Assembly: GCA_017608345.1 (NCBI GenBank)
Contig: JAFCGA010000005.1
Span: 1-59,636 of the forward strand
Direction of reading: 5' to 3'
Source: Candidatus Pacearchaeota archaeon
GTDB taxonomy: Archaea; Nanobdellota; Nanobdellia; UBA10117; JAFCGA01
DNA: 59,636 nt
Below the pieces are notes generated by a model that was not told the origin of the DNA, searched no databases, and worked only from the letters and a program-made list of their open reading frames with translations. Shown here in pieces: positions 29,301-38,338 of this stretch (position 1 is its first letter; each line of letters begins with the position of its first letter). Made by a program: the position numbers and the translations under genes.

Positions 29301-31299
29301 CATGATTATCGCCAACAATACTTATTACTCCACGGAAACCCTTGGCAGTAGCGTTAATTTCTCCTGAACCAGATATATTATATGCTCTAAAGATTAGGAT
29401 TCCGCCCTCTGATCCATTCCAAGCATCTGCAGTTATTGATGTGCCTGCGTTAACAACTACATTAATATAATTTGGAACCTTGACTATCTGAGCCGCATCA
29501 GCATTCGCAGCGTCAAATGTGCCTGAGACGTACGAATTAGTTAAACCAGAATAAAGCGTAATTGTGCTCCCAGATATTGAGCGAATGTGGTTAAATTCGT
29601 AAGTACCTGCTACACTACTACTATCATTCTGCATCTGGATTATTAGGATCTCATCACCTGGCGAGAATTCCGAGGCGTCACTTACTCCGATTGCTGCATC
29701 TCCCGCTGAGAGCGCAGCAGTAGTTATAGAAGTATAGTTATTGACTACTGTATTTACAGCTGTTATCGTTAGTGAACCATCAGAACCATCGCCATAATCA
29801 GTGCCATAAAAGCTAGAATTAACCCCTACTATTAAATCATAAGTTAGTGGATCTCCATCTGGATCAGTTGCATCTAACCAATCGAACGTTGGAGTAGTAT
29901 CTGAAATACTAGCTCCATTAGCTGGCGAGAGTAGCGATAGATTTGCAGGCGCAGCACTATAATCCATCTCTATATCATAGATTATCGGACTGCTATTCCC
30001 GACAGAGCCAAGAACAAATCGATACCACCAGTACTGATAGCCATCATTAGCTATGTTTCCATTGGAAATAGTATGAACTGTCTTGCTCTCTCCGGCAGTT
30101 ATTGTGAAGTCTGTACTGTTGTAGAAAGTGTCTACAAGATTAGCTGTTGAGGAATCATTTGTATAGCTGCCGTAGAGTTCTATCTTGGAGATGTTGTCGG
30201 TAGCTTTTGGAATTGATGAGTTGAATCTGAACTCGGTTATTGAGACGTTGCCGGAGGTGTTGTGGGCTTGGGAGGTGAAGTTTCCTGTTGTTCGATGTGT
30301 TGTGCCTACCGCATTTGTAAAGTTATTAATCTTAAATTCAGTCCAATTAGCTGTACCGGTAGAACCATCACCTAAACTTGAATATTGACTAAGTCTAATC
30401 TGTGCATCTCCAGCGAGAAAACCTTCCCTTTTGTGCAATAGAGTCCAAGACTCTCCCTGAGCTAGATCATAGTATCCTCTGACTGTAGTAGTGTCATTTC
30501 TTTTTACCCTAAGAGAAATATGTTCATCAGTTCCAGACCAAGCATCCCAATCATTCACCCCATTAATATCGGTGTCAGAAAGAATATCTCGTCCCCCACC
30601 ATCGATCTTATTATATACACTAATATAATTAGTGGCATTTATTACTCCTCTTAATTTTATATAAGTGGAACTAGTTCCGCCAAAGTAAGTATCTAACTTG
30701 GCTTGAGCATCATAGTCGCCACTTATATTAAATGTGACTGCCATAGCCATATAGCCATTTGCACCGCCAACCCTTGCCGTTGAAACTTGCATCTTGCCGT
30801 CCTCTATCTTATGTGTATTAGTTCCAATATCAGTTATACTCAACCATTTCCATGTAAATCCATCAGCATCATCAAGTGTAAATCTATCACTAAATTTGTT
30901 AGCCAGCTGAAATTCTCCGGTAGAAATATTCAAATTATCCGTATTAGTCTCAGTTAAATAATTCCCATCGCTATTATCCGTCTTATTCCCCGCATCAAAG
31001 TCTGCTGTGGAAGTATCTGTGAAAGTTCCTGGAGGTGCGTTCATAATTTCAAATCTCTTCTCTGGCGTCTGCTGCACAACTTCCTCTGGAGCAGATTCAA
31101 TTACTTCTGGCTCCGGAGCTTCCGCCACAACCGGAACAGATAACTCAACAGAGCTATCATTGCTCTCAGCAACCGGCATGATACTGAAAGAAGAATAGCC
31201 AGTAACTCCTGCTTCGTTGAGATAAGAGAGTATGAATAGACCTACGAGTACGGAGATTATAATCACTCTTATGTTTAGGTTTTTCTTACTATTTTCCAT
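23371..31299 (-). CDS. Giant surface protein with parallel beta-helix and PGF-pre-PGF-like end
   Basis: The 2,642-residue protein has an N-terminal membrane segment (IIISVLVGLFILSYLN) followed by GVTGYSSFSIMP and an acidic Pro/Glu linker. The ectodomain runs: DUF1080/LamG-like N-terminal part (about 90-330), a Gly-rich region with GGGGG runs (650-890), a LamG/concanavalin-like domain (1030-1200), an Asn-rich right-handed beta-helix with NosD-type repeats such as NNTISSNIINMGDDSGIYL (about 1370-1870), three Ig-like repeats (2010-2320) each with YYWxSNSSGNQTxW, and a C-terminal domain resembling the archaeal PGF-pre-PGF domain (2433-2580). A C-terminal helix (VSLFVILILVIAGIVIY, 2600-2618) anchors it. 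Very many N-x-S/T sequons suggest heavy N-glycosylation. Its ATG overlaps the stop codon of the upstream giant gene by 11 bases, so coupled expression is likely. Confidence 0.9.
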   Translation of the reverse strand: MENSKKNLNIRVIIISVLVGLFILSYLNEAGVTGYSSFSIMPVAESNDSSVELSVPVVAEAPEPEVIESAPEEVVQQTPEKRFEIMNAPPGTFTDTSTADFDAGNKTDNSDGNYLTETNTDNLNISTGEFQLANKFSDRFTLDDADGFTWKWLSITDIGTNTHKIEDGKMQVSTARVGGANGYMAMAVTFNISGDYDAQAKLDTYFGGTSSTYIKLRGVINATNYISVYNKIDGGGRDILSDTDINGVNDWDAWSGTDEHISLRVKRNDTTTVRGYYDLAQGESWTLLHKREGFLAGDAQIRLSQYSSLGDGSTGTANWTEFKINNFTNAVGTTHRTTGNFTSQAHNTSGNVSITEFRFNSSIPKATDNISKIELYGSYTNDSSTANLVDTFYNSTDFTITAGESKTVHTISNGNIANDGYQYWWYRFVLGSVGNSSPIIYDIEMDYSAAPANLSLLSPANGASISDTTPTFDWLDATDPDGDPLTYDLIVGVNSSFYGTDYGDGSDGSLTITAVNTVVNNYTSITTAALSAGDAAIGVSDASEFSPGDEILIIQMQNDSSSVAGTYEFNHIRSISGSTITLYSGLTNSYVSGTFDAANADAAQIVKVPNYINVVVNAGTSITADAWNGSEGGILIFRAYNISGSGEINATAKGFRGVISIVGDNHEGNQGESYTGTGASSRSANDGAGGGGGYNTAGTQGHGGGGGGYGTTGVDGDYNSGYAYPAQGSGPGGTGGSVYAVANMSRFFIGSAGGSGGTDQDDVDHYGGKGGDGGGAIIIFAQNINVSNITSRGETGGIGFAGSGGLSEPGGGGGGAGGAIFISTDSLNSTIRAEGGAGGDRPDPAGNFGYDGGSGGNGSIRLDYSTYSGSEVPSSTYNGTFERLISKVNISSSIYSLPSLGALSLGLYYWKVRAVDNDSAAGSWSSVWNFNLLANVAPTHNDPLLNSSSGTNTTNENITCYNQSTSDPNGDSVTNIYNWYRNDTPIIVLNMPFDTNFSQNGTAGIKDYSGYGNDGTPYNFSWGNTGNWTPNGKIGGAYEFDGVDDYIDVGTPANLRATQTTYSAWIKHDAVSIPAANGAYIVWGAGVFTAVKHGVRFHLIGTGVDGGKLIGIIGTGDATEAQAIGGSPLNDSTWHHTAITWDANELLIYVDGVEVASDSSESGDIVYHSDNYYFSIGALDLGTSQIRFFNGTIDEVRIYNRSLSAAQIYQLYQDTKDGFSSSQTIVSDETTTGENWTCSITPNDATEDGTAKNSSTMVILAPATPWYISGNVSGLETCTDEEITATTNITIYAGGELRTNNCNLTISPNNLNIAAEGLLNVTDSILIVNNWQTNGTTIVDPSTIWLNGDLEINNNTIWNETTVRVNGTVDGEYNININAGGNLTIVQNSNITNGEDPTANYRFRVYSGAGFDARDSTIEKVGWQTGAIPYQDQGIWIGAANISMLNITINTDYGGIVFSQSEHNLVENCTINNLTSATVYGIYMRYTNYSNFTNNRIYVGDDYGIRMVLSSRNNRINSNYIEVADDYGIYLAASPNNISYNTINLTGADSIYGILLESSSNGNTVSGNNITAEDQVIRLNANSYNNTIHSNRITARDDYGIYLLTSINNTVSSNIINMGDDSGIYLLNNADYNNITSNNVTGGSNLVYLFNSHNNNIDLNNITSSGSYSVRFLISSENNILSSNEIIGSNYVVTIDNNARNNTVRMNNITSTNDNGIYISGTNNNTIISNNITVADDTGIYISGGASNNLINLNRITQLGASSVRGIYLYTGAAFNNITHNNITITSQGIYLHTWPANNTISYNTITAGNTGIYVGHNATNNALISNNISITGNTGLSFVYDAHNNTAISNNITVGGNNAVYSHRAQNNVVINSTLTSGAGQSDFELSTYGSLTSINNSFNKSKVAFQWPSTATLFVKWYYNTYVHNSTGDLDNANVSLYNTSGILEDSQLTSATGYTLTRIIQEYMQNITAYYNDTPHNITGTKAGYCTNISSVGILSSMTYNMSITRDTFAPAVNINSPSQGDNVTGAILINATLTDCSQVNESSVYYWLSNSSGNQTAWISMSNLSSSLFNATFDTTIIADGYYNVSINATDINENENSTETVQIRVDNTAPQVIINAPIGVVSGSVIINATIIDSITGVNSSKGYYWLSNATGNQTPWISMSNTTASLFNATFDTTLFVDGNYNITINASDNIDNENSTETVQIIIDNSVPDVSINSPASGANISTPLIINATITDGVGVNASKAYYWISNSSGNQTAWTPMSNTSATSFNATFTTIGLADGYYNVTINASDILNNENSSEKSQFRVDNTAPTVTAGDTSGSGTSIIFTYTVADVSEVTSCELIIDNSVDQTSTAITKGTSQTFTSTLSEGAHTWSVNCTDSLNNEGSSAEGSFTISTSSGSSGGGGSSSSAISKFAPADAAIKAEVIQTIRTLFDEPVTIAISDPDIAVNAISIVTKETASDAIITVRSLSERPGAVLMAPPGVVYQYLSISASNLDSANIKEGAIQFGVLHSWIAEESIAVESIKLYRYVGDNWEPLTTKTLSETDIMAAFSAETSGFSYFAIAGQARLDAAAGEVRSRELFFTDQRIPTNMLSVSLFVILILVIAGIVIYERYKHKLKLKKPTAENNQKSPSAKE

Positions 31300-34200
31300 A
31301 CTCTTTCTTATTTATACCACTCTGATAATTAATACTTTGCGCTCGACGTCCTTTCTTCTTATGCAAGAATACAAAGACCAATATCGTCAGAGTAACTACT
31401 GTAAGCAATACAAGACTCACGCGATCTAATTCGGGTTTGAATTCAACAAATCTAAATGATCTCGCTGGTGTCTTAGCTATTACCTCTCCAGTAATAGCAA
31501 AATAACTAAAGCCTCTATTTTCAGAAGAAAACGTAATATATTTATCAGATTCACTAGCTATTTCTGTCTTTTGAGCTACCCACTTATCTATTTCATACCT
31601 ATAAAGTCTAATCTTATTGATTTCAATATTATTCTCATTAATCCACTCTACAGGTACTGCATAGCTAATCTTACTCGCCTTAATCTCGATATTCTTAGCA
31701 TCAATAGTCAAATATTGATACAATATTCCTGGCGGTTCCGGTAGAGCTACTTGAGATAGAGCTCTTACAGTAAGAGTAACATCTTCCGCAGGCGCTATAG
31801 ACATAAATTCTATTTGTTTTACAGAAATTTCGGAATTAGATATCTCAATAGTAACTAGCTCTTCTTCCACTAATGTCCCTACTGTCTGAACTGCTTCAGC
31901 AATTACTACTTCTGGAGGAGCAAACAAGCTAGGAGCTGGTGCTCCTCCTCTGCGAGTTATAACTTCTTCATCCGGAAGTAATACTGTAAAACTTCTAGTT
32001 TCTGAAGAATTGATATTACCAACTGCGTCAGTACAGTTAATACTCCAAGTGTAAGCGCCATTACCTAATCCGGATTTTGTAAAAGATTGAGCAGTATCTT
32101 TTATTATTGTGGTGTCCGTTTGATCTATTGATCCGCTCAAGATTAAAGAGCAGCTAGTGATATCTAAGACTGCGCTAACTTGATATGAAAAGCTTAAACT
32201 ACCATCATTGATTTTATATCCATTTGCTGGAGAAATTAATAATATCGCTGGCTCAGTCGCGCCAATTCTAATTTGCACTTTCTCAGAAGAATTCTCGTTG
32301 CCAGCAATGTCCGATGCATTTATCGTGACATTGTAATTCCCGCCAGCGATTGTAGTAGTATCGAAAGTAGCATTAAATAGACTTACAGTTGTGTTACTCA
32401 TCAAAGTCCAAGCTGTTTGATTTCCAGTTGAATTTTCTAGCCAATAATAGACTGCTAAAGAGTTAACACCAGAATCAGCATCAGTTACTGCTACGTTAAT
32501 TAAAATTGTTCCGCTAACGTCGCCTGCTGAAGGATCGTTGATTGTTACTGCTGGAAAAATTGTATCTGGTGATCCTGCAAGAATAACTTTTGTTGACGAG
32601 TTCTTAAGCGTACCATCTTCTATTCCATCATTTGGCGTTACTGAGCAAGTCCAATTCTCGCCGACTACTGTCTCGTCTGAGACGATTGTTTGACTACTTG
32701 AATAGCCGTCTTTTGTGTCGAAGTATAGTTGGTAGATTTGGGTTGCTGAAAGGGAAATATTGTATATTTTTACTTCGTCGATAGTCCCAGTAAAATTACC
32801 ATTTGAGCCAGAATAATTTCTACCAATCCAAACTTCGTCGTTGTTGGAAGGTAAGATACCAGAATAATTAGTGTTTGTTGATTTCAAACTGCCATCCACA
32901 TAAATCTTCATATTAGCGCCATCATAGGTAGCAGCTAAGTGATGCCAAGCATCATCGTTGATGTTTCCGCTAGCAGTAGCATTATAATGCGTGCCATTAT
33001 CGACTACTAGAAATTCTCCTCCATTTAGTGTGCTTAACGAGTAAGGAACATCGCTTTTCCCGCCAGCAGCACTCCATGTCCCAGAATTACAAGTTTCATC
33101 TGTACCATCTCTATCCCAATCGAAAACCGTCCCATCCGATACGCAACCACCTAATAATAAAATACAGTCAGTCGCATCAGTACAATCTCTACTTCCAGTT
33201 TCGTAGGCTTCAATATCTAAATCACCATTTCCTGTTCTAAACATATACGTGCCGTTGAACTGTCCAAAAGCTATTTTGCCACCCGTCCCTTGATTTGCGG
33301 TTTGGACTGCATTGTTCACAGTATCGGTAGCATAATTTAAATTAGTGCTATAATACCACTGATCACTAGTTGTACTTGCTTCAAAAAGAACATCACCTAC
33401 TACTGCCATATCATACGCATTGCTAACATAACTGCTTATAAATGGTCCATCGATTACATTCCAACCGCCAGCAGTTACGTCTACTCTATAATAGCGATTG
33501 CCAGCTCCGTCGTTGTTTTCTCCATACCAGATATATTTACCATCAAAATACACGCCGTGCGCAGTATCAACTGTTGCGTGTGAAGCAATACCAACTCCCG
33601 TTTCTGGCCAGAATACAGTTATCCTATCTTTACTATAACCGCTACAGTACATTCTTCCATCCAAATCAACAGCCAATCCCAAACAATACCCATAAGTCAC
33701 ATCATCCGCTAGAGCTACACTTTTTATCCATACTCCAGTGGTTCCATTATATTTATTCAATGGTCCGGAATTCCAATCGTAGCCCCAAATATCTCGATTA
33801 TTATCTAGTGTCATGCCATACGCACCATCTGGATCAGGACCACCACTAAGAGTTACATGCGTATGGCTCCGAGTTCCCATAACTCCTACGCCCAGTGGAT
33901 CTGAAAAGCTTACTACTGCAGTTGAACTTTTACCAGAAGAGCTAGTAGCTTTAATTGTAGCTAAGTAATCCTTAATTATCGTGTCATGAACTAACCATTC
34001 ACCTTCCCAAGTTCCATGATAACTATCTCCTTCTTTTAATTCTAATTCGATTATATCGCTGCCACCCTCGTAAGGCATATTTGCAATAACCGAAATAATA
34101 CCGTGTTCATCCTTAACTTCTGCAATAATCTGCATAGTATCTCCCGGTACAACTTTGGTTGGTTGAACAGAAGCTTGGATAATTGGTGTATCTATGTCTT

Positions 34201-37200
34201 GAATTGCAGTAATAGTTTCAGACGCCAATGGAGGATCTTTAACAATAACATAACCATTATCTGTAGATTTAACCCACGCTGCTAATGTTAAAGCAGTGCT
34301 AACATTCAAGCTAGCTGTGTCATCTATACTGATATAATCATCAGCGCCATCAAACACGTATGCTCCACCCACTTTTCCTGAGCTAGTCCAGGTCGGAGTC
34401 CTACTAATTGACCCGCCACCACCAGTCCCATGATTAGCATGAGTAGAATAATCAGCTAGCGAATCAGTAACAGTGGCATTAGATATATTCGTCTCAAAAG
34501 GCATATTCAAAACCATAATCGGAGTATCATTCCTATACCAATTGTAAATATTCGTTACTGAATCTCCATCTACATCTAAAGTTGATTGATTATAGCAAGT
34601 AATATTTTCAATTGAGTATAGATTAGTTCCCGAAGGAGACCTTAATAGCGGGTTAGAATGAGTGGGAACAAAGTTTCCGATAGTTGCAGTAGCATTCTTC
34701 CAATTAGTTGCATTTTCAGCTCCTATGCTAGCTAGACAAGAGAATGTCCAGTTCTGACCATTGGAAGTGTTTCCAGATGAGAGATTATGAACATTTACTT
34801 CTACGTTTGATGCAAATCCTCTGCCATTATAACCGTTAGAATCTAGAGATCCTTCTTTATACCATCTGTAATAATAATTAGCAGTAGTTATAGTAGTTCC
34901 ATTACAATATCCAATTAGCTCAGAAGATGTATCTGGCGACGTTGGGGAGATATTTGCAGAGACAGTAATTGCCGAAGTAGCGAGAGTTACAGTAGCATTC
35001 TTCCAATTAGTTGCATTCTCGATCCCTGTGCTAGCTAGACAAGAGAAAGTCCAGGTCTCATCGCTACTTGTATTTCCAGCTGAGAGATTATGAACATTTA
35101 CTTCTACTTCTGAACTATAAGCTCCAGCATTATACCCGCTGAGATTTAGACTTCCATTTTTGTACCAAATATAATAATAATTAGATGGAGTCATAGTTGT
35201 TCCATTACAATATCCTAATAATTCAGAAGTTGTATTTGGAGATGCTGGAGAGATATTCGCAGAAATAGTAGTCGCTGAACTAGCGAGAGTTACAGTAGCA
35301 TTCTTCCAATTAGTTGCATTCTCGATCCCTGTGCTAGCTAGACAAGAGAATACCCATGTCTCATCACCAGTTGTATTTCCAGCTGAGAGATTATGAACAT
35401 TTACTTCTAAATCTAGAGCATGAGCTCCGCCATTGTACCCGCTGAGATTTAGAACTCCAGCTTTATACCATCTGTAATAATAATTAGCAGTAGTTATAGT
35501 GGTTCCATTACAATATCCAAGTAACTTCGAAGTTGTATTTGGGGTTGCTGGAGAGATTCTAGCTGAATGAGTTACTGCGCCGAGAATAGTTATAGTTGAA
35601 GAATTCTCTGCAGATCCGTCCACTATTCCATTGTTAGGGGTTAGCGAGCAAGTCCAGTTTTCTCCGACTGAAGTCTCGTCAGAAACTATTGTTTGATTAT
35701 TTGAATAGCCGTCTTTAGTATCTTGATAGAGTTGGTAGATTTGGGCTGCTGAGAGAGAAGTGCTATAGACCCTAACATCATCAATTGTACCATTAAAAAG
35801 ACTATTCCCCGCGTATTTCATGCCAATTCGTACGGAATGAGCTGTATTTGGTAAGGCGATATTTGTCGCAGTAGGAGTTCCAGCAGTACCATTAATATAA
35901 GCTACTAAATGAGTAGTATTATACGTGCCAGCAACATGATACCATTGTTTCGCTGCACCGCCAGATTGACCGGCTGATTTTTCTACCGCTCCATTATAAA
36001 TACCTACTCCCGCGCTCCCATTATTTACACTTAATCGATATAAATACGACGTCGCCCCGTGCATTTTTCTTATTACATATCCCGTTCCTTGGTGTTCATT
36101 ATTTTCATAAACCCATGCAGTGAGGGTAAATGAGTTAGTAAAATCTAAACTTGGATCATCAGCGATTTCAATAAGATCATCCACCCCATCAAATTCATAA
36201 GCTCCGCCAATTTTGCCATTAGGCGTCCAATTACCTGTATTTCCCCAACTAAAATTATATGGCGTTCCATTATTTCCATAGCCAGAGTAGTCCTTTATTC
36301 CAGCACTCCCATTAATGCTATAGTTAGTATCAAATGGCATATTCAGAACCATGATCGGCTGATCATTCTTATACCAATTGTAAATATTAGTATTAGCTCC
36401 ACCAGTAGCATTATAGCAAGTTATATTCTCATTACTTGTATTGGTTCCAGAGGAAGAGTTTAGGACTGGTGGCGTAGAAGCATCTTCTGGGAATGGCGAT
36501 CCGAGTGATCCAAAATAAGGATAAGAGTTGCTTATAGTCCAGATATCCCTATTAGCAACATCATCATTTGGGTTATCAATAAAGTCCCACGGGGTTGAAA
36601 GATTTGCAGTAGTCAGATCGGTAAAGGTAGCAACGTCTTTCATCTCTGCAGTGGTTTTTCCCGTAGCATTACAAGAGCTGCTATTCAAACCGCTGGTCTC
36701 ATTATCCCAGAAAGAGTTATAGGAAACCTTCCAGGCAGCATCTATCTCACCGACCAGACCACCGATATCGCTAGATCCATTCACTGCACCGATCGAATAG
36801 GAATTATAGATCAAGAAATCATTGTAACCAACTAGACCACCGACAGAACTAGATCCATTCACTGCACCAGTAGCATAACAATCAGAGATTTCGTCATTAT
36901 TGAAACCAACCAGACCACCAACTTGATTAGCTCCATTCACTGCACCAGTAGCATAACTTTTATTTATGTCATCGCTGGCATGGTACCCAATAAGACCACC
37001 AACATACCATGCCTCAGGAGCATTGACATCACCTGTCGCATAACACTCATAGAAATCTGTATTCAATGTGAAACCTACCAAACCTCCAATTTCATCCGTT
37101 CCAGTTAGGTGTGTGACGGTTCCAGTAGCAAAGCTGCGTGTAACACTCGTATGCCAAGTTTCACCAATTAAACCGCCAGTAAAACTGCCCCCTGCAGTTC

Positions 37201-38095
37201 CTGTTACATTAACGTTCGCACTACAATCAAAGATGGGCCCCTCAGTGTCACCAATGAGACCTCCCGTGTAAAGCCATCCCTGGACAACGCCTGATGCGGA
37301 ACAATTCGTAATTGTTGATCCAGCACCCCATCCGAGCAGAGCACCAGTATACCAATCTCCAGTTATATTTACTCCGGTGAGATGCACATCATGTATTGAT
37401 CCGGGAGGCTCAATCCACCCAATTAATGCTTGATAATCAGTAGCTGGCCGATTGACATAAAGCCCGCTGATCGTCTTGTCATTCCCGTCCAACGATCCTA
37501 AAAACTTATTAATATTGCTTCCGATTGGGACAAAACCTGCACCGCCATTCCAGCCAGAAGTGGCGCTCGCGTCAATGTTATTCATGAGCGTGTAGTTTGC
37601 TCCCTTATCATCGTTCATCTCCTGTAGCTGAGTAACATTTGTGATCTGATATGGATCAGCAAGCGTCCCAGTTCCTGTTCCACTGAATTTCACTCCAAAC
37701 CGCTTCTCTTCCGGAACAGCTTCTTCAATGGGTTCAGCTTCCTTGAGATGCGCAGGAGATTCAATTAATTCTGGATCCAATGGCGTTGGCTCCCCGGACT
37801 CCGGCGCCTCAACCGGCTCAGTAGGTGGAGTCTCTTCAATTGGAACAGGCACCTTAAGTGCTGGATCTTTAATAATTGGTTCAGGCTCCTCAACTATTTT
37901 TTCTAGGATTGGTTCTTCAATAATCTCCGGGATTGACAGCTCAGCAGAGCTATCATTACTCTCTGCAATTGGCATTATACCAAATGAAGCTAGACCAGTA
38001 ATACCTTGCTCAGTTAGATAAGAAAGGATAAACAAGCCCACTAGTACTAAGATTACTACTAGTTTCATGCTTAATATCCCCTTATTTTTTATCAT
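31289..38095 (-). CDS. Giant surface adhesin with GLUG repeats and LamG domains
   Basis: The 2,268-residue protein has an N-terminal helix (LVVILVLVGLFILSYL) and GITGLASFGIMP, almost identical to the downstream giant. After a Pro/Glu-rich linker come GLUG-type repeats (205-465; for example GGLIGETWHTSVTRSFATGTV), a LamG domain (625-780), three near-identical Ig-like repeats of about 100 residues (838-1138), a second LamG domain that is interrupted by about 390 residues with propeller-like sequence (1290-1680), an Ig-like repeat, and a PGF-pre-PGF-like domain followed by a C-terminal helix (LDRVSLVLLTVVTLTILVFVFL). It is the first giant gene after the small ribbon-helix-helix gene, whose stop overlaps its start. 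A role in attachment to host or substrate is inferred from domain types. Confidence 0.9.
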   Translation of the reverse strand: MIKNKGILSMKLVVILVLVGLFILSYLTEQGITGLASFGIMPIAESNDSSAELSIPEIIEEPILEKIVEEPEPIIKDPALKVPVPIEETPPTEPVEAPESGEPTPLDPELIESPAHLKEAEPIEEAVPEEKRFGVKFSGTGTGTLADPYQITNVTQLQEMNDDKGANYTLMNNIDASATSGWNGGAGFVPIGSNINKFLGSLDGNDKTISGLYVNRPATDYQALIGWIEPPGSIHDVHLTGVNITGDWYTGALLGWGAGSTITNCSASGVVQGWLYTGGLIGDTEGPIFDCSANVNVTGTAGGSFTGGLIGETWHTSVTRSFATGTVTHLTGTDEIGGLVGFTLNTDFYECYATGDVNAPEAWYVGGLIGYHASDDINKSYATGAVNGANQVGGLVGFNNDEISDCYATGAVNGSSSVGGLVGYNDFLIYNSYSIGAVNGSSDIGGLVGEIDAAWKVSYNSFWDNETSGLNSSSCNATGKTTAEMKDVATFTDLTTANLSTPWDFIDNPNDDVANRDIWTISNSYPYFGSLGSPFPEDASTPPVLNSSSGTNTSNENITCYNATGGANTNIYNWYKNDQPIMVLNMPFDTNYSINGSAGIKDYSGYGNNGTPYNFSWGNTGNWTPNGKIGGAYEFDGVDDLIEIADDPSLDFTNSFTLTAWVYENNEHQGTGYVIRKMHGATSYLYRLSVNNGSAGVGIYNGAVEKSAGQSGGAAKQWYHVAGTYNTTHLVAYINGTAGTPTATNIALPNTAHSVRIGMKYAGNSLFNGTIDDVRVYSTSLSAAQIYQLYQDTKDGYSNNQTIVSDETSVGENWTCSLTPNNGIVDGSAENSSTITILGAVTHSARISPATPNTTSKLLGYCNGTTITTANYYYRWYKAGVLNLSGYNGGAHALDLEVNVHNLSAGNTTGDETWVFSCLASTGIENATNWKNATVTLASSATTISANISPASPNTTSELLGYCNGTTMTPSNYYYIWYKNGSLNLSGYNAGAYSSEVEVNVHNLSAGNTSSDETWTFSCLASTGIENATNWKNATVTLATSAITVSANISPTSPDTSSELIGYCNGTTITTANYYYRWYKEGSLDSNGYNGRGFASNVEVNVHNLSSGNTSNGQNWTFSCLASIGAENATNWKNATATIGNFVPTHSNPLLRSPSGTNLYSIENITCYNQSTLDVDGDSVTNIYNWYRNDTPIMVLNMPFETNISNATVTDSLADYSTHANHGTGGGGSISRTPTWTSSGKVGGAYVFDGADDYISIDDTASLNVSTALTLAAWVKSTDNGYVIVKDPPLASETITAIQDIDTPIIQASVQPTKVVPGDTMQIIAEVKDEHGIISVIANMPYEGGSDIIELELKEGDSYHGTWEGEWLVHDTIIKDYLATIKATSSSGKSSTAVVSFSDPLGVGVMGTRSHTHVTLSGGPDPDGAYGMTLDNNRDIWGYDWNSGPLNKYNGTTGVWIKSVALADDVTYGYCLGLAVDLDGRMYCSGYSKDRITVFWPETGVGIASHATVDTAHGVYFDGKYIWYGENNDGAGNRYYRVDVTAGGWNVIDGPFISSYVSNAYDMAVVGDVLFEASTTSDQWYYSTNLNYATDTVNNAVQTANQGTGGKIAFGQFNGTYMFRTGNGDLDIEAYETGSRDCTDATDCILLLGGCVSDGTVFDWDRDGTDETCNSGTWSAAGGKSDVPYSLSTLNGGEFLVVDNGTHYNATASGNINDDAWHHLAATYDGANMKIYVDGSLKSTNTNYSGILPSNNDEVWIGRNYSGSNGNFTGTIDEVKIYNISLSATQIYQLYFDTKDGYSSSQTIVSDETVVGENWTCSVTPNDGIEDGTLKNSSTKVILAGSPDTIFPAVTINDPSAGDVSGTILINVAVTDADSGVNSLAVYYWLENSTGNQTAWTLMSNTTVSLFNATFDTTTIAGGNYNVTINASDIAGNENSSEKVQIRIGATEPAILLISPANGYKINDGSLSFSYQVSAVLDITSCSLILSGSIDQTDTTIIKDTAQSFTKSGLGNGAYTWSINCTDAVGNINSSETRSFTVLLPDEEVITRRGGAPAPSLFAPPEVVIAEAVQTVGTLVEEELVTIEISNSEISVKQIEFMSIAPAEDVTLTVRALSQVALPEPPGILYQYLTIDAKNIEIKASKISYAVPVEWINENNIEINKIRLYRYEIDKWVAQKTEIASESDKYITFSSENRGFSYFAITGEVIAKTPARSFRFVEFKPELDRVSLVLLTVVTLTILVFVFLHKKKGRRAQSINYQSGINKKEYGK
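34678..35580 (-). repeat. Three tandem 300-bp repeats coding Ig-like domains
   Basis: The sequence CATTCTTCCAATTAGTTGCA recurs near 34690, 34991 and 35301, at the same point of three consecutive units of about 300 bases within the 2,268-residue adhesin gene. Each unit encodes an Ig-like domain containing SPxSPxTxSELxGYCNGTT and WKNATVT. The high DNA identity implies recent duplication or ongoing homogenisation. Confidence 0.75.
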
Positions 38096-38246
38096 TTGAC
38101 TTATTCTCCTCTTTCTTCTCTTCTAAATCCTTAAATATCAAAAACTCAATACCATGACTACGATTAGCAAAAACTTTAGTCTTGACTTTCTCGTCTAGCA
38201 ATTTCAGAAGCTTCTTATCTATAGTTATTGAAATTCTGGCTTTCAT
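38082..38246 (-). CDS. Ribbon-helix-helix (CopG/Arc-like) small regulator
   Basis: This 54-residue gene begins at ATG 38246. The sequence MKARISITIDKKLLKLLDEK is a canonical ribbon-helix-helix start: a short beta strand (ARISITID) that would insert in the DNA major groove as a dimer, followed by two helices (KKLLKLLDEKVK and RSHGIEFLIFKDLEEK). The tail is charged. Its stop codon (38082-38084) lies inside the first codons of the giant adhesin gene, an overlap of 14 bases, so it is very likely the first gene of the adhesin operon and a candidate autoregulator. No palindromic operator was located with confidence upstream. It is real by family likeness and operon overlap. Confidence 0.8.
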   Translation of the reverse strand: MKARISITIDKKLLKLLDEKVKTKVFANRSHGIEFLIFKDLEEKKEENKSNDKK

Positions 38247-38338
38247 ATAAGTATTACTTAATCATACTTAGTAATACTATTAAAAGATTGTCCTTTCAGG
38301 TAGAAAGATTTTAAAACAGTCGCTAGCCTCTATTCCTT

